Of a stretch of 64,000 nucleotides of DNA, positions 36,183 to 46,650 are shown in pieces (within the stretch, counting starts at the first letter, position 1; each line of letters opens with the position of its first letter). This DNA is from Camelimonas fluminis. Lineage in GTDB: Bacteria; Pseudomonadota; Alphaproteobacteria; Rhizobiales; Beijerinckiaceae. The position numbers and the translations under genes are program-made. A model generated the notes under the pieces. It was not told the origin of the DNA, ran no database searches, and saw only the letters and a list, made by a program, of their open reading frames with translations. The DNA lies in the NCBI RefSeq assembly GCF_014656355.1, contig NZ_BNCG01000009.1, positions 97,167 to 161,166 of the forward strand, given 5' to 3'.

Positions 36183-37169
36183 ATGCAAGCCCCAAGCGCG
36201 TCATCCGGCGTTCCGGATGTGAAAGTCTCCGTCCGCAAGCTGTTCGGCATCGATTCCGACATGGAGGTTCCCGCCTTCTCAGCGCGCGACGAGCATGTGC
36301 CGGAAATCGATCCCGATTACCTGTTCGACCGCGAGACCACGCTCGCGATTCTCGCGGGGTTCGCCTTCAACCGCCGCGTGATGATCACCGGCTATCACGG
36401 CACCGGCAAATCCACCCACATCGAGCAGGTGGCCGCGCGCCTCAACTGGCCATGCGTGCGCGTCAACCTCGACAGCCACGTCTCGCGCGTCGATCTCGTC
36501 GGCAAGGACGCCATCGTCCTTCAGGACGGCAAGCAGATCACCGAGTTCCGCGACGGCATCCTGCCGTGGGCGCTGCAGAACAACGTCGCCCTGGTGTTCG
36601 ACGAATATGACGCCGGCCGCGCCGACGTGATGTTCGTGATCCAGCGCGTGCTGGAAGTGTCCGGCAAGCTGACGTTGCTCGACCAGAATCGCGTCATCCA
36701 TCCGCACCCGTCGTTCCGCCTGTTCGCCACGGCCAACACCGTCGGCCTCGGCGACACTTCTGGCCTGTATCACGGCACCCAGCAGATCAACCAGGGCCAG
36801 ATGGACCGCTGGTCCATCGTGGTGACGCTGAACTACCTGCCGCACGAGCGCGAAGTGGACATCGTTCTCTCCAAGGCGCCGCACTATCGCGACGGCGCCA
36901 CGGGCCGCGACACGGTCGACCGCATGGTCCGGCTGGCCGCTCTGACCCGCAACGCCTTCATGAACGGCGACCTCTCCACGGTCATGAGCCCGCGCACGGT
37001 CATCACCTGGGCCGAGAACGCCCGCATCTTCGGCGACGTTGGCATGGCTTTCCGCCTGACCTTCCTCAACAAGTGCGACGAGCTGGAGCGCACGCTGGTG
37101 GCGGAGTTCTATCAGCGCTGCTTCGGCAAGGAGCTGCCGGAAAGCGCCGCCAATCTGGCGCTGGCCTGA
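36183..37169 (+). CDS. cobS: Cobaltochelatase subunit CobS
   Basis: 328 residues from ATG 36183 with GAGGAATT upstream. AAA+ ATPase that, with CobT, drives CobN to insert cobalt into hydrogenobyrinic acid a,c-diamide (aerobic B12 pathway). N-terminal [20 protein letters not shown], Walker [10 protein letters not shown] (70-78), Walker [12 protein letters not shown], sensor [11 protein letters not shown]. cobT follows after 412 bp on the same strand. cobN is not in the window. Confidence 0.97.
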   Translation: MQAPSASSGVPDVKVSVRKLFGIDSDMEVPAFSARDEHVPEIDPDYLFDRETTLAILAGFAFNRRVMITGYHGTGKSTHIEQVAARLNWPCVRVNLDSHVSRVDLVGKDAIVLQDGKQITEFRDGILPWALQNNVALVFDEYDAGRADVMFVIQRVLEVSGKLTLLDQNRVIHPHPSFRLFATANTVGLGDTSGLYHGTQQINQGQMDRWSIVVTLNYLPHEREVDIVLSKAPHYRDGATGRDTVDRMVRLAALTRNAFMNGDLSTVMSPRTVITWAENARIFGDVGMAFRLTFLNKCDELERTLVAEFYQRCFGKELPESAANLALA

Positions 37170-37332
37170 CGTCGGCAAGCACCGGCGCCGGCTGGCGTCG
37201 TCCTGCCGCTGCATGACCCGCCGCCTCACCTGGATGAGCCGGCGCGTCATCGACATTCGCGGGCGGAGCGCTTCCCCCCGGAACGCTTCGCGAATACCGG
37301 ATCTGGCGACGACCCGGATTGGTTGCTGGCCA

Positions 37333-37417
37333 ACATGGATCGCAGGCCGCTCCACGTTGTCCTGTTTTGAGTGAATTCTGGTCGACCAGACATTTCCGCC
37401 TGGTCGCAGAGCGCTCC
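37333..37417 (+). repeat. Long dispersed repeat (CTGGTCGACCAGA family), copy b
   Basis: Blocks ACATGGATCGCAGG, GCTCCACGTTGTCCTGTTTT, GAGTGAATTCTGGTCGACCA, GACATTTCCGCCTGGTCGCA and GAGCGCTCC match copies a and c in the same order. The core contains the palindrome TCTGGTCGACCAGA. Confidence 0.8.
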
Positions 37418-37511
37418 AGACGCCTTTCACACGGGCCGGACCGCCCGGCGCGGCAGGCCCCGGAGCAGACATCCGCCGGATTGGGCCGGAGGTTTGCTCC
37501 ATCATTTTGAT

Positions 37512-37560
37512 GTGACGCGTTTCCTGACGCGAGGTGGCGTCCACTTCGCAGGAAAAGCGC
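37512..37560. repeat. GCATTTTC-family palindromic repeat, diverged copy
   Basis: TGACGCGTTTCCTGACGC followed by GAGGTGGCGTCCACTTCGCAGG; keeps the GTGGCGTCCACTT core of the 2668 copy. Ends 22 bp before the proposed cobT start. Confidence 0.7.
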
Positions 37561-37581
37561 CCAGGCAGGATACAGGCGATC

Positions 37582-39480
37582 GTGACGATCCCGAACACCC
37601 GACCAGCGGGCGCGAAACCCGCCCCCACCGAACCGCTGAAGCGGGCTGTCGGCGACTGCATGCGGGCCATGGCCGGGAGCAGCGCGCTTGAGGTGACCTT
37701 CGGCGCCGACAAGCCGAGCCTGGTCGTCGACCGCGCCCGCATTCCCGAGCCGCCGCGCAAGATGTCGGCGGCGGACGTCGCGGTCATGCGCGGCCACGCC
37801 GATTCGATGGCCCTGCGCGTTGCCTGTCACGACGATGCGGTGCACCGCAAATTCGCGCCGGAAAGCCCCCAGGCGCGCGCCGTCTATGACGCCGTGGAGC
37901 AGGCCCGCGTCGACGCCATCGGCAGCCGCCGCCTGACCGGTTCGGCCAGCAATATCGCCGCCATGCTGGAAGACCGCTATTCCCGCGCCAACCTCCAGCA
38001 CGTCGCCGACCGGGCCGACGCGCCGCTGGCCGACGCGCTGGCGATGCTGGCGCGCGAGCGCATGACCGGCCTGCCCCCGCCGCCCGCCATTCGCCGGGTG
38101 GTGGACCTGTGGCGTGAAGGGGTCGAGCACAAGGCGGCCGCCAGCCTTGACGCCCTGCTCGATTCGCTCACCGACCAGAAGAAGTTCGCCCGCACGGTGC
38201 GCGAACTGCTCTCCAGCCTCGACATCGCCGACGAACTCGACGCCGACGAGAGCGAGGACGACGACGACAGCCAGCAAGACGCTCCCGAATCCGGCGCCGA
38301 CCAGGAGCAGGGCGACGGCGACCAGCAGGACACGGGCGAGCGCGGCGACGCGGAACTGTCCGAAGATGTCTCCGAGGAGATGCAGGAAGGCGCCATGGAG
38401 GCGGACGACGCCCCCCCTGGCGAACTGCCCGACGAATCCGATCTCGGTGATTCCGAAAGCTCCGGCGAGACGCCGCGACCGCCCCAGACCAAACCCGGCG
38501 ACAACCGCGCCACCGACTACAAGGCTTACGCACCGCGTTTCGACGAAGTGGTCAGCGCCGAGGAGCTGTGCGACGCCGAGGAGCTGGCGCGGCTGCGCGG
38601 CTATCTGGACAAGCAGCTGGCCAATCTGCAGGGCGTGGTGGCCCGTCTGGCCAACCGCCTGCAACGCAAGCTGCAGGCGCAGCAGAACCGCGCCTGGGAG
38701 TTTGACCTTGAGGAAGGCATGCTCGACCCGGCGCGGCTACCGCGGATCATTATCGATCCGTTCCAGGCGCTGTCGTTCAGGCAGGAGAAGGACACCAACT
38801 TCCGCGATACGGTGGTGACGCTGCTGATCGACAATTCCGGCTCGATGCGCGGACGGCCGATCACCGTGGCGGCGACCTGCGCCGACGTTCTGGCCCGCAC
38901 CCTGGAGCGTTGCGGCGTCAAGGCCGAGATCCTGGGCTTCACCACCCGCGCCTGGAAGGGGGGGCAGTCGCGCGAGCTGTGGCTGCAATCCGGCAAGCCG
39001 GCCAATCCGGGCCGCCTCAACGATCTGCGCCACATCGTCTACAAGGCCGCCGACGCGCCATGGCGGCGGGCGCGCAAGAATCTGGGCCTGATGATGCGCG
39101 AAGGCCTGTTGAAGGAGAACATCGACGGCGAGGCGCTGGACTGGGCTCACAAGCGGCTGCTGGGCCGGCCCGAGCAACGCAAGATCCTGATGGTGATTTC
39201 CGATGGCGCGCCAGTCGACGATTCCACCCTGTCGGTGAACCCGGGCAACTATCTGGAGCGCCACCTGCGCCAGATCATCGCCGAGATCGAGCAGCGCTCG
39301 CCAGTGGAGCTGATCGCCATCGGCATCGGTCACGACGTCACCCGCTACTACCGGCGCGCCGTCACCATCGTCGACGCCGAGGAACTGGGCGGCGCCATGA
39401 CCGACAAACTGGCCGAACTGTTCGATGAAACGCCAGCGCCCCGCGCTGGCCGGGCCGAACGGACAGCCCGCGGCCGGTAA
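37582..39480 (+). CDS. cobT: Cobaltochelatase subunit CobT
   Basis: 632 residues from a GTG at 37582 ([22 protein letters not shown]), chosen because the upstream start at 37534 lies inside a dispersed repeat. CobT is the MIDAS-containing partner of CobS in the cobalt chelatase. N-terminal helical domain, a strongly acidic linker at about 215-300 (runs of Glu/Asp such as DESEDDDD), and a C-terminal VWA domain with the metal-ion-dependent adhesion site DNSGSMRG (from residue 417) and [12 protein letters not shown]. The usual length is about 630. Confidence 0.96.
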   Translation: MTIPNTRPAGAKPAPTEPLKRAVGDCMRAMAGSSALEVTFGADKPSLVVDRARIPEPPRKMSAADVAVMRGHADSMALRVACHDDAVHRKFAPESPQARAVYDAVEQARVDAIGSRRLTGSASNIAAMLEDRYSRANLQHVADRADAPLADALAMLARERMTGLPPPPAIRRVVDLWREGVEHKAAASLDALLDSLTDQKKFARTVRELLSSLDIADELDADESEDDDDSQQDAPESGADQEQGDGDQQDTGERGDAELSEDVSEEMQEGAMEADDAPPGELPDESDLGDSESSGETPRPPQTKPGDNRATDYKAYAPRFDEVVSAEELCDAEELARLRGYLDKQLANLQGVVARLANRLQRKLQAQQNRAWEFDLEEGMLDPARLPRIIIDPFQALSFRQEKDTNFRDTVVTLLIDNSGSMRGRPITVAATCADVLARTLERCGVKAEILGFTTRAWKGGQSRELWLQSGKPANPGRLNDLRHIVYKAADAPWRRARKNLGLMMREGLLKENIDGEALDWAHKRLLGRPEQRKILMVISDGAPVDDSTLSVNPGNYLERHLRQIIAEIEQRSPVELIAIGIGHDVTRYYRRAVTIVDAEELGGAMTDKLAELFDETPAPRAGRAERTARGR

Positions 39481-39991
39481 GGTTTAGTGCTGGGCAGATT
39501 GGCTGACGGAGAATGGGTGGCGCGGTCAGCCCGCGCCATTTGTTTTGGGCGCAGGGCGAGGTTCGGGCCGCTCACAGGGGATCGCGCGGCTGCCGGGCGG
39601 CATGGAGAGAGCGGCGCGGCGTGGATGCGCGCCAAGGGTCCGGGATGACGGCGGCAGTTTTGGGCGCGGCGAAGAATAAATGGCGCACGCTGACCGCGCC
39701 ATCTTCGTCGATCATGCGGACCCATGTCCGCGAACATCAGCGGAATGCCAGCACAATCTGAAAACTGAAGGCAAACCTGGAAACCGGTGAACACCCGTCT
39801 CTCACATGGCGGAACGCCAGCGCGACGTGGCCTCCGAGGCGGCGCAGAGCCCGCGCGCCGCCATGCGGACAACAAAAAAGGCGGCCTGGGCCGCCTTTTC
39901 ATCGGGCTAGTCTGGCTCCGTCAGCCGGAGCCTCGCCCTTCTGTTCACGCACGCCCTGACGTCTTGCGTCGGGTCATGCGACCGGCGCGCC
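39481..39991. other. cobT-rpmB convergent intergenic region, 511 bp
   Basis: No gene seen. A bidirectional-looking hairpin terminator lies at 39874-39900; nothing else stands out. Confidence 0.5.
39874..39900 (-). terminator. Terminator after rpmB (possibly also cobT)
   Basis: AAAAGGCGGCC-TGG-GCCGCCTTTT forms a nine-to-ten-base stem; on the minus strand it ends in six T, and on the plus strand in TTTTCAT, so it may serve both convergent transcripts. Confidence 0.75.
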
Positions 39992-40282
39992 TTAGCTGGC
40001 GGCGGCGGCCTTCTTCTCGATCTCGCGCTTCAGCGCGAGCGCGCCCTGCGACAGATCGGAAGCCGAAGCCTTGGCGAGGAAGCCGTCCAGGCCGCCACGG
40101 TGCTCGACCGTGCGGAGGGCGGCGGCGCTGACGCGGAAGCGAACAGCGCGCTCAAGGGCCTCCGACTGGAGGGTCACATTGCACAGGTTCGGAAGGAACC
40201 GGCGCTTGGTCTTACGATTGGAGTGGCTCACGAGATGGCCGGTCAGAACGGCCTTCCCAGTCAGCTCGCAACGGCGGGCCAT
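39992..40282 (-). CDS. rpmB: 50S ribosomal protein L28
   Basis: 96 residues from ATG 40282 with AGGACAACG upstream; [32 protein letters not shown] is diagnostic. The long open frame upstream to 40444 is not conserved. Large-subunit protein. Alphaproteobacterial L28 has a C-terminal Ala/Lys-rich extension, present here ([10 protein letters not shown]). Divergent from the malic enzyme gene. Confidence 0.97.
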   Translation of the reverse strand: MARRCELTGKAVLTGHLVSHSNRKTKRRFLPNLCNVTLQSEALERAVRFRVSAAALRTVEHRGGLDGFLAKASASDLSQGALALKREIEKKAAAAS

Positions 40283-40625
40283 GATCGTTGTCCTGCTCAA
40301 CGGCGAAGCGGCGCGGTCCCCAAATGGCGGACAGCTTGCTTGACCGACAATTCCATGAAGTGCCGGAGCTATAATGGCGCGTGGCGGCAGCGTCAAGCCA
40401 TTGTCCCCGTGCACGAGGACAAATGTCCCCGCCGGGCGGGGCAACCGGGGGACGCAAGGCGATCCAGCCGCGCTTGCCGCCTCCTTGGCCGCCTTCGGGA
40501 TCCCGGCGCCGCAAAAAACGTCACGCCAGTTTCACCATACAGAAACCGGAATCATGCCATATGGCCGCCCACCATCTGACATCTGGCGCGCGTCCCCCCG
40601 GGACGACGCATGCGGAGGACCTGCT
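40283..40625. other. rpmB / malic enzyme divergent intergenic region, 343 bp
   Basis: Contains the two promoters; no specific site could be assigned. The plus-strand frame that runs through it from 40374 is rejected as non-coding extension of the malic enzyme. Confidence 0.45.
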
Positions 40626-42932
<2,307 letters not shown>

Positions 42933-42988
42933 AAGCAGGCCGGCCTGACGGCAGTGTCAGACCACCACAATGAACCGGAGGGGGCGTC

Positions 42989-43516
42989 ATGAGCCTGTCG
43001 GGATTGCAGACGTCCGCGCCGGCGCGGACGTGCGGCCCCTGCACCCTGTGCTGCAAGGTGATGGGCATCGTCGCGCTCGACAAGCCGCGTGGCCGCTGGT
43101 GCCCGCACTGCAAGCCGGGCAAGGGCTGCGACGCCTATGAGGCGCGCCCGGACGAGTGCCGGACGTTCTCCTGCCTGTGGCTGGGCGAGGGATTTCTGGG
43201 GGAGGAATGGCGGCCGGACCGCAGCAAGCTGGTGCTGTACACGGAGCACGGCGGCGCCCGGCTGGTCGTGCAGACCGATCCCGGAGCCGCTGGCGTCTGG
43301 CGGCGCGAACCATGGTTCAGCCAGATCCGGACATGGGCCGCGGCGGCGACGGCCAGCCGCCGCCAGGTGCTGGTGGTGACCGGCGACAACACCACCATCG
43401 TGCTGCCGGATCGTGAGGAAAACCTCGGCCGCCTGCATGATGGCGACCAGGTGATCGTTCACGAGCGCCAGGCCAACGGCGCGTCGACGTGGGACGTGGA
43501 AGTCGTCCGGGCCTGA
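42989..43516 (+). CDS. Cysteine-cluster protein (YkgJ/CxxCxxCC-like), unknown function
   Basis: 175 residues from ATG 42989 with GGAGGGGGC upstream. The first 65 residues hold nine cysteines: CGPCTLCCK, CPHCKPGKGC, then EC and SC in DECRTFSCLW; this arrangement matches the putative zinc- or iron-binding CxxCxxCC cluster family. The remainder (VLYTEHGGARLVVQTDPGAAGVWRREPW) is a conserved alphaproteobacterial C-terminal part. No signal peptide. Role unknown. Same strand as the malic enzyme, 56 bp after it. Confidence 0.82.
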   Translation: MSLSGLQTSAPARTCGPCTLCCKVMGIVALDKPRGRWCPHCKPGKGCDAYEARPDECRTFSCLWLGEGFLGEEWRPDRSKLVLYTEHGGARLVVQTDPGAAGVWRREPWFSQIRTWAAAATASRRQVLVVTGDNTTIVLPDREENLGRLHDGDQVIVHERQANGASTWDVEVVRA

Positions 43517-43653
43517 GAAGTCCCGGGACAGTCCGTCATCCACCAGGAGCATTTCGGGAAAAGCGGCTTCCACCTGTCTCGCATAAAATGGCGTTCGATC
43601 AGGGAAACAGGGCGAACCAGCGAACTGGATTTCGCCGGAACGCCCTCGCCAGA

Positions 43654-43872
43654 TTACAGCTGGCGGGCTTCGTCCGGCAGCATGATCGGGATGCCGTCGC
43701 GGATCGGATAGGCCAGACGCGCCTGGCGGCTGATCAGTTCCTGGCGCTCCGCGTCATATTCCAGCGTCGCCTTGGTCAGCGGGCACACCAGCAATTCGAG
43801 CAGGCGCGGGTCGAGCCGGGTGACGCCCGGCGTGGGATTGTCCTGGTTTTGGGCGTCGCTCTGGCCGGTCAT
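43654..43872 (-). CDS. Trm112 family small protein (YcaR-like)
   Basis: 72 residues. [51 protein letters not shown] matches the Trm112/UPF0434 zinc-ribbon-derived family. Only one of the four zinc cysteines is retained, as in many bacterial members. Eukaryotic Trm112 activates methyltransferases; bacterial relatives may do so but this is unproven. Lies downstream of the Lon-N-domain gene and the CnoX gene on the same strand, after a repeat-filled gap of 254 bp. Confidence 0.9.
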   Translation of the reverse strand: MTGQSDAQNQDNPTPGVTRLDPRLLELLVCPLTKATLEYDAERQELISRQARLAYPIRDGIPIMLPDEARQL

Positions 43873-43910
43873 GGGTTACTTCCAGTTGATAGACATCGGG
43901 ACGTTGTCTC

Positions 43911-43950
43911 CAGAGCATTTCCGGTGAAACCAGTTCACCCAAAATGCTCC
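43911..43950. repeat. GAGCATTTCCGGTGAA palindromic repeat
   Basis: GAGCATTTCCGGTGAA and TTCACCCAAAATGCTC flank a centre ACCAG, forming an imperfect inverted repeat. This is the second common shape of Rhizobiales extragenic repeats. Confidence 0.7.
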
Positions 43951-43975
43951 ATCTCTTCAGGGCAATTCCCGATCT

Positions 43976-44062
43976 ACACGGATCGCGGATGGCTCCAGTT
44001 GCCCTCGTTTTTTGAGCGAATTCTGATCGACCGGATGGTTCCGTCCCGTCGGAAAACGCTCC
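43976..44062 (+). repeat. Long dispersed repeat (CTGGTCGACCAGA family), copy c
   Basis: Blocks ACACGGATCGCGGA, GGCTCCAGTTGCCCTCGTTT, GAGCGAATTCTGATCGACCG and TTCCGTCCCGTCGGAAAACG align with copies a and b. The core palindrome has decayed (CTGATCGACCGG). A GCATTTTC repeat follows at 44069. Confidence 0.75.
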
Positions 44063-44068
44063 AATTTC

Positions 44069-44117
44069 ACGCATTTTCTTCGCGAAAAGTGGGCTCCGCT
44101 TTTCTCAGGAATGCTCC
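44069..44117. repeat. GCATTTTC-family palindromic repeat
   Basis: CACGCATTTTCTTCGCG, then AAAAGTGGGCTCCGCTTTTC and TCAGGAATGCTCC; the same plan as the 2668 copy with an altered centre. Ends ten bases before the 3' end of the Lon-N-domain gene. Confidence 0.8.
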
Positions 44118-44126
44118 GGCGCCAGC

Positions 44127-44789
44127 CTATTGCAGCGACGGGTCTGATCCGGCGCCGCCGCGCGCCAGCTCAATCTCGGTGATGGCCACCAGCATCTCGG
44201 CGCGGGTTTTCAGGTCCGGCGCCTCCAGCAGCGCCTGCTTTTCACGCATGCCGTAAGGGCTCATCATCGACAGGGCGTTGACAAGCGCCTCGTTGGAAGC
44301 GCTGCGCACGCCGCGCCAGTCGATGCGCAGGCCGCGCGCCTTCACGAAAGCCTCAAGCGCGGCGATGACGGCGTCGCGATTGACGTCGTCCTCACCAGCG
44401 CGCGCGCAAAAATCATTGCCAAACGGGTGATAGTCGACCCGCGCCTGGCGATAGGGCGTCGTCACCACCAGCTCTTCCGTCAGGCGGAAACGCGCCACGC
44501 CGGTCAGGGTGATGAGATAGCGCCCGTCGCCAGTCTCGGCAAAGTGGGTGACCCGGCCGATGCACCCGGTTGCGTACAGCTCCGGCGCCGGCGACGGATC
44601 CTCGTCTTTGAGCGGCTGGATGATGCCAATGACCCGGCGGCCAGCCAGAGCGTCATCGACCATGGCCAGATAGCGCGGCTCAAAAATATTCAGGGGCATC
44701 TCGCCGCGCGGCAGCAGCAATGCTTCCGGCAGCGGAAACAGCGGAATCGTCAGCGGGCAGTCCTGCGGACCGCGATAGACAGCATTCAT
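44127..44789 (-). CDS. Lon N-terminal substrate-binding domain protein
   Basis: 220 residues from ATG 44789; a GTG at 44795 is better spaced from AGGAAGAGG, and a TTG at 44849 would overlap the cnoX stop. PLTIPLFPLPEALLLPRGEMPLNIFEPRYLAMVDDAL is a clear Lon-N (PUA-like) domain, and GCIGRVTHFAETGDGRYLITLTGVARFRL continues it. No ATPase or protease domain follows, so it is a stand-alone adaptor-like form, common in Rhizobiales downstream of the thioredoxin gene. Function unknown; a role in protein quality control is an inference from the domain and neighbour. Confidence 0.9.
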   Translation of the reverse strand: MNAVYRGPQDCPLTIPLFPLPEALLLPRGEMPLNIFEPRYLAMVDDALAGRRVIGIIQPLKDEDPSPAPELYATGCIGRVTHFAETGDGRYLITLTGVARFRLTEELVVTTPYRQARVDYHPFGNDFCARAGEDDVNRDAVIAALEAFVKARGLRIDWRGVRSASNEALVNALSMMSPYGMREKQALLEAPDLKTRAEMLVAITEIELARGGAGSDPSLQ

Positions 44790-44841
44790 AACCACGGCGT
44801 CATGCCTCTTCCTGAGCTTCTGCCTGCGCTTTTGCTGTGGC

Positions 44842-45753
44842 TCAGGCAAACATCAGCGACGACAGGCGGCGCCGGCCTGTCAGGGTCGCGGGGTCCTTGG
44901 GACCCCATGCCTCGAAAAACTGCACGAGCTGCTTGCGGGCGGCTTCGTCGTTCCAGCCCCTGTCCTTGCGGAAGATCGTCAGCAGCTCCTCAACGGCAGC
45001 CTTGCGGTCCCCCCTGGCGTTATGCGCCAGCGCCAGATCGAAGCGGGCTTCGTGATCATCCGGATTGGCGGCGAGGCGCGCCTCCAGCTCCGCGGCCGGA
45101 CCAAGATCGCCGGCCTGCTCCGCCAGCTCCAGCGCCGAACGGGCCGAGGCAATGGCGGGATGATTGAGCTTGTCGGCGGGGGCGAGCGCAAGGAAGCTGC
45201 GGGCGCCTTCCAGGTCGTCCAGCTTCACATGCAGCTTGACCAGCGCGGCGATGGCGTCGGCATTGTCCGGCTCCTGCTGCAGCACGGCGGCGTAGAGCTC
45301 GGCGGCTCCCTGGGCGTCGCCTGCGGCGTCAAGCGCCGCCGCCTCTTCGAGCAACGCGTCAATCGCCGTCGGCCCCAGCGGCCCGACCAGCCGCTCGATA
45401 AAGGAACGGATCTGCCCTTCCGGCACCGCGCCCATGAATCCGTCCACCGGCTGACCGCGCTTGAAGGCGATCACGGCCGGAATCGACTGGATGCCCATCT
45501 GGCCCGCGACTTCCGGGTGGTCGTCGATATTCATCTTGACCAGCGACACCTTGCCGCCAGACGACGCCACCACCTTCTCCAGCACCGGCGCAAGCTGTTT
45601 GCATGGCCCGCACCACGGCGCCCAGAAGTCTACCAGAACCGGCGCATTCATCGAGGCGCGGATCACGTCGTCGGCGAAGCTCGCGGTGGTTACGTCCTTG
45701 ACGGAGGTTGCAGCGGAAACAGCGGTCTGGTCGGTCATCGGCAACTCGGTCAT
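44842..45753 (-). CDS. cnoX: Thioredoxin-TPR chaperedoxin (CnoX/YbbN type)
   Basis: 303 residues from ATG 45753 (an in-frame ATG at 45738 is possible). N-terminal thioredoxin domain with WCGPC (Cys48, Cys51) in VLVDFWAPWCGPCKQLAPVL and the cis-Pro in IQSIPAVIAF; the C-terminal half (about 125-303) is a set of TPR-like helices (AAELYAAVLQQEPDNADAIAAL, LELAEQAGDLGPAAELEARLAA). CnoX proteins hold unfolded or oxidised proteins and pass them to GroEL and DnaK. The intact CxxC suggests redox activity, unlike the E. coli protein. Upstream of the Lon-N gene with an overlap or small gap. The longer open frame to 46617 runs through tRNA genes and is not credible. Confidence 0.93.
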   Translation of the reverse strand: MTELPMTDQTAVSAATSVKDVTTASFADDVIRASMNAPVLVDFWAPWCGPCKQLAPVLEKVVASSGGKVSLVKMNIDDHPEVAGQMGIQSIPAVIAFKRGQPVDGFMGAVPEGQIRSFIERLVGPLGPTAIDALLEEAAALDAAGDAQGAAELYAAVLQQEPDNADAIAALVKLHVKLDDLEGARSFLALAPADKLNHPAIASARSALELAEQAGDLGPAAELEARLAANPDDHEARFDLALAHNARGDRKAAVEELLTIFRKDRGWNDEAARKQLVQFFEAWGPKDPATLTGRRRLSSLMFA

Positions 45754-46199
45754 GGGTGGCGGGGTCCCTGGCAACAGCGTCCTGAGCGCAATGGGGCGGT
45801 GTGTTTCGCTCACCACGCGCTGACGACATTTCTGCCCGTCAAAATGGGGCCTCGCCAGCCAGAAAACAATTCCGGCGGCGCAATTCGGGACAGACAATTG
45901 CGGACGGCCGCCGTGGCGAACCGCATGGACCGTGGCGCCGCCGATCCCGGAAAGCCGCCAGGCGCAACCGCCGCAGCCGCAGACCACGCGCAGAAGCCGG
46001 CTTTCTTGCACGCCTCCCCAGGCATGCCTGAGCGCGCTTGCCTGCACGCCGCCTGTCGACGATCTGCCCGCCGTCCTGTTGTCCACATCCCTGACAGAGT
46101 GTCTCAGCTTTTTCACAGGGTGCGCCACATCCCCCCTTGCGTCCGTCCGCGTTCCAGGGCACATAGCGCCCATCGGCGGCGGCGACGTTGCTGATGGAA

Positions 46200-46274
46200 G
46201 CGGGTGTAGCTCAGGGGTAGAGCACAACCTTGCCAAGGTTGGGGTCGAGGGTTCGAATCCCTTCGCCCGCTCCA
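46200..46274 (+). tRNA. tRNA-Gly (GCC)
   Basis: 75 bases including an encoded CCA. Acceptor stem GCGGGTG with CGCCCGC, D-arm GTAGCTCAGGGGTAGAGCAC, anticodon loop with GCC between AACCTT and AAGGTT, T-arm GGGTTCGAATCCC. Discriminator T. Identical to the second copy 315 bp downstream. Confidence 0.97.
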
Positions 46275-46290
46275 GAAATGGCCAGCAGAC

Positions 46291-46314
46291 AAGCCGCCGC
46301 GAGGCGGCTTTTTT
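46291..46314 (+). terminator. Terminator after tRNA-Gly copy 1
   Basis: AAGCCGCC-GCGA-GGCGGCTT followed by TTTT; 16 bp after the CCA end. Confidence 0.88.
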
Positions 46315-46514
46315 GCGTTTGGGCCACAGCCTCCCCATGGCGCTTCCCACACGGCCCTTTCCACGTGGGCCCTTCCTCCACGGCCTTCCCACGACGGCGA
46401 CGTCTCGATCGGACGTCTGGATCGTCAGCGTGGAAAAATGCTGGAGGCATATTGCGCGCGAGAAAAATCTGGGGCAGATAGCGCTCATCGGCGGCGGCGA
46501 CGCTGCGGATGGAA

Positions 46515-46589
46515 GCGGGTGTAGCTCAGGGGTAGAGCACAACCTTGCCAAGGTTGGGGTCGAGGGTTCGAATCCCTTCGCCCGCTCCA
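46515..46589 (+). tRNA. tRNA-Gly (GCC), second copy
   Basis: Same 75-base sequence as 46200-46274, with encoded CCA, GCC anticodon and its own terminator 17 bp downstream. Confidence 0.97.
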
Positions 46590-46605
46590 GAAATGGCCAG
46601 CAGAC

Positions 46606-46629
46606 AAGCCGCCGCAAGGCGGCTTTTTT
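46606..46629 (+). terminator. Terminator after tRNA-Gly copy 2
   Basis: AAGCCGCC-GCAA-GGCGGCTT and TTTT. It lies 22 bp from the 3' end of the convergent yeiH-type gene. Confidence 0.88.
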
Positions 46630-46650
46630 GCGTTTGGGCCATAATTGCGC

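Larger units (their letters stand above)
37170..37581. other. cobS-cobT intergenic region with two repeats
   Basis: 412 bp of non-coding DNA. It contains copy b of the long dispersed repeat (37333-37417) and a diverged GCATTTTC repeat (37512-37560). The unusual distance between two genes whose products work together seems due to these insertions. Confidence 0.6.
46163..46326 (+). repeat. 164-bp direct duplication, copy 1 (contains tRNA-Gly)
   Basis: Matches 46478-46641 with about four differences over 164 bp; includes upstream leader, tRNA-Gly and terminator. The offset is exactly 315 bp. Confidence 0.9.
46478..46641 (+). repeat. 164-bp direct duplication, copy 2 (contains tRNA-Gly)
   Basis: Second copy of the block at 46163. 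The two are separated by about 151 bp of unrelated sequence. Confidence 0.9.

Noticed and set aside
35618-37581. Possible cobalamin riboswitch before cobS or cobT
   Set aside because: I looked for the conserved B12-box and its surrounding helices and did not see them.
44842-46617. Long open frame extending the thioredoxin N-terminally across both tRNA-Gly genes
   Set aside because: The extension reads through two tRNA genes and terminators on the other strand, producing the well-known spurious peptide of the type GAGEGIRTLDPNLGKVVLYP. The real start is at 45753.
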